Below are positions 34,224-35,848 of a DNA stretch of 35,848 nt, piece after piece (within the stretch, counting starts at the first letter, position 1; each line of letters opens with the position of its first letter). The notes beneath the pieces were generated by a model, which was given only the letters and a program-made list of their open reading frames with translations, made no database searches and was not told where the DNA came from. Origin of the DNA: Plantago elongata (taxonomy: Eukaryota > Streptophyta > Magnoliopsida > Lamiales > Plantaginaceae); contig JAYMSP010001127.1 in the NCBI GenBank assembly GCA_036897095.1, positions 1 to 35,848 of the forward strand, given 5' to 3'. The position numbers and the translations under genes were made by a program.

Positions 34224-34880
34224 GTTCAACCAAGATCTTTTGCATTAGGTTGATGCCATCACCATCAGGAAGGCATGTACATCTTCATGAGGCATACGTT
34301 CATTGTATTACATTTGCTGTGGTGCGAATTGCGAAAGACAAACCACAATTCCCAGTCAATACTCTTGAAGTACCATACTAGTAGTAGCATATTAACAAAT
34401 GAATATGTATTTCTCTTAGGAATGTTTTCAACTCTGATCTTTATAATTTTAGTCAGACTTTCATAATTTGTTCATGGCATACACTGTGTGCGCAAAGTTT
34501 GTGCAACACCACGCCAAAAAAAACTCCAATGCTCAGGCTATTATAACTCCAAGTGGAACTCTGAACATGTTGGTGCTAAAATAAATTAATAAGCACTAAT
34601 AGCATCTGAATAATCAAAATTATCCCTTTGAATCTCAAATTAATAAGATATGCGCTTCCAATGCACCATTGCTACGAATAATTTCAAAACTTCAAACATG
34701 TCTAAAACTCCTTTAAATGATAAATGGTTGATCTAGAAATTAAAATCATGAATGGTGTTTCAGACTTGATCAGAGGGATTGTTCAATCAAGTTCTTCTAC
34801 ATGAGGTTGATGCCATCAGGAAGGCATGTACATCGATTCGAGGTTACGTCCCTTGTATCGCATCTGCGATGCTGCGAATG
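34224..34880. repeat. Diverged direct repeat, two copies of about 100 bp
   Basis: Copy A spans 34224-34330 and copy B 34781-34880. Shared blocks include AGGTTGATGCCATCA, ATCAGGAAGGCATGTACATC and TGCGAAT, with small indels (copy A duplicates CATCAC). Copy B is open on the plus strand for about 40 codons, including VLLHEVDAIRKACTS; copy A is interrupted in that frame. This could be an old tandem-duplicated gene fragment or two copies of one mobile element. The protein family is not recognised. Confidence 0.55.
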
Positions 34881-35269
34881 AGTAACCATACTAGCTCATC
34901 TCCCTAAGTGTTGGCCTATAAGGTCCGCATTCTTCTTCTAATTATAATATCAGATTAAAAAAATTTGATGAAAAACTGAAGTTTTGATGAACTATGTAAT
35001 GAAACTAGTCGAGCTCTTTTATAGACGTATCTTGGAGCTAAGGTGTATGCAATAATGATTCTTTGTGACTTTTCCGATAAGTAAGACAAAAAAACATTTA
35101 ATAGCTAAGTGCAAGTATAGTAAAATGCCTGATTCAATTAACTTTTAATGATAGTGATCGGCAACATATCCGTTTCCATTGCACAATTTTTGCACAAATT
35201 AAGTGAGAAGGCAACTTAATTAATTCAAGAACATTAGTTTCTATATACGCTCAGATTCCACAATAGAGA
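34881..35269. other. Spacer, no gene seen
   Basis: This is AT-rich sequence with no coding, repeat or regulatory structure that I can support. Confidence 0.4.
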
Positions 35270-35440
35270 ATTAGAGATTTGATTTGAGGGCACCAGCGAC
35301 CTACAAGACAACACGAAAGAAAATACTGGGACGTAAGATTCAAAGGGGACATCGGTGTGGTGCCGACCGAGTGGACTCCGACGCTCATGCTAGTGAGTCT
35401 GGAAGATGCGAAATAAATTGTAAATAAATGAAGGGAGGTA
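35270..35440 (-). mobile_element. Fossil LTR fragment, Ty3/gypsy-like
   Basis: On the minus strand this stretch contains AGCGTCGGAGT (plus 35375-35385), then CGGTCGGCACCACACCG, then a GTAGGTCGCTGGTGCCC stretch. This order and wording resembles the 3' part of plant Ty3/gypsy LTRs. No gag or pol sequence is present, so it is a broken remnant and probably old. The limits are approximate. Confidence 0.4.
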
Positions 35441-35474
35441 GGACTTATTCTGATTGTGATGGTGTGACTCTCTT

Positions 35475-35567
35475 GGCGGCTAGGAGGATCTAGCAAGATG
35501 ATCAGGCGGCTAGGAGGATCTAGCAAGATGATCAAGCGGCTAGGAGGAGTCAGCAGCTAGATGATCG
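35475..35567. repeat. Tandem repeat, 30-bp unit, two perfect copies plus one diverged
   Basis: The 30-bp unit starts GGCGGCTAGGAGGATCTAGC and ends AAGATGATCA. It occurs at 35475-35504 and again, identical, at 35505-35534. A third diverged copy runs to about 35567 (AGCGGCTAGGAGGAGTCAGC...). The perfect identity of the first two copies indicates a recent duplication. The array lies next to LTR-like sequence and may belong to that element. Confidence 0.75.
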
Positions 35568-35772
35568 GTCGGCTTGAGGGATGGTTGAATGTACTAGGTG
35601 AGGTTGGATGGATGTTTAGAGGATGCAATGATGCAGTGATGGAGGTTATGGAAGAGATGGTGATAGGAGGCGATTGCAGAGAGATAACTTTAGTTGCTAG
35701 GGTTCTGCCAGTACGTAGTTTCTAGGGTTTTGCTAGTAATCATGTAGATGCTAGATATCAGATGTACTCTAG

Positions 35773-35848
35773 TGTAACGCCCCAGATCTGGTCCGGACGT
35801 CAAGGATTGTGCCGAACATCCAAAATATATATAAATACCAAAATATTA
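35773..35848. mobile_element. Possible LTR retrotransposon edge running off the window
   Basis: TGTAACGCCCCAGATCTGGTC begins here (20 of its bases: TGTAACGCCCCAGATCTGGT). Many plant Ty3/gypsy LTRs start TGTAACGCCCC and end GGGGCGTTACA, so the edge could belong to an element in either orientation. Only 76 bp are visible, and no primer-binding site or coding part can be seen. The call rests on the terminus alone. Confidence 0.35.

Overview
The window is nuclear DNA of a flowering plant, almost certainly a eudicot. It has AT-rich intergenic DNA, GT-AG introns of about 80 bp to 2.6 kb, and proteins whose closest remembered relatives are Arabidopsis and tomato genes. The transposon debris (Stowaway-type MITEs, a Mutator-type TIR element, a tRNA-derived SINE, LTR retrotransposon edges) also fits. 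I cannot name the species; an asterid is plausible.

Layout. At 942-1470 (+) are the last four exons of an unidentified gene that starts outside the window. 1471-5350 is intergenic with a SINE-like remnant. At 5351-6724 (-) is an intronless RLP29-type leucine-rich-repeat receptor-like protein. At 7645-14266 (-) is a complete serine/threonine protein phosphatase 5 gene. It has 12 constitutive exons encoding 483 residues, plus a perfectly framed 71-codon cassette exon at 12923-13135 that encodes two membrane segments. Its introns hold a Stowaway MITE and a GGATACG-rich repeat. 14267-19657 is transposon-rich spacer: a Mutator-type element with a 10-bp target duplication, a Stowaway-like MITE and a 40-bp minisatellite. 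At 19658-21138 (+) is a PIF1-family DNA helicase gene with about five reading-frame shifts. It is followed by a 56-nt hairpin and about 5 kb of AT-rich spacer. At 26605-28162 (+) is a complete five-exon HVA22 (REEP/DP1-TB2) gene most like HVA22f. At 30376-31419 (+) is a single-coding-exon, membrane-anchored alpha/beta hydrolase with a 5'-leader intron. The last 4.4 kb holds a diverged 100-bp direct repeat, a 30-bp tandem repeat and edges of LTR retrotransposons.

The genes do not form a pathway or cluster; this is ordinary gene order in a euchromatic plant region. The features most worth attention are the PP5 membrane-anchor cassette exon, which predicts soluble and membrane-bound isoforms of an HSP90-associated phosphatase; the frame-shifted but stop-free PIF1 helicase; and the very short hydrophobic tail of the RLP29-like protein. 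I found no evidence for an entirely new biological system.
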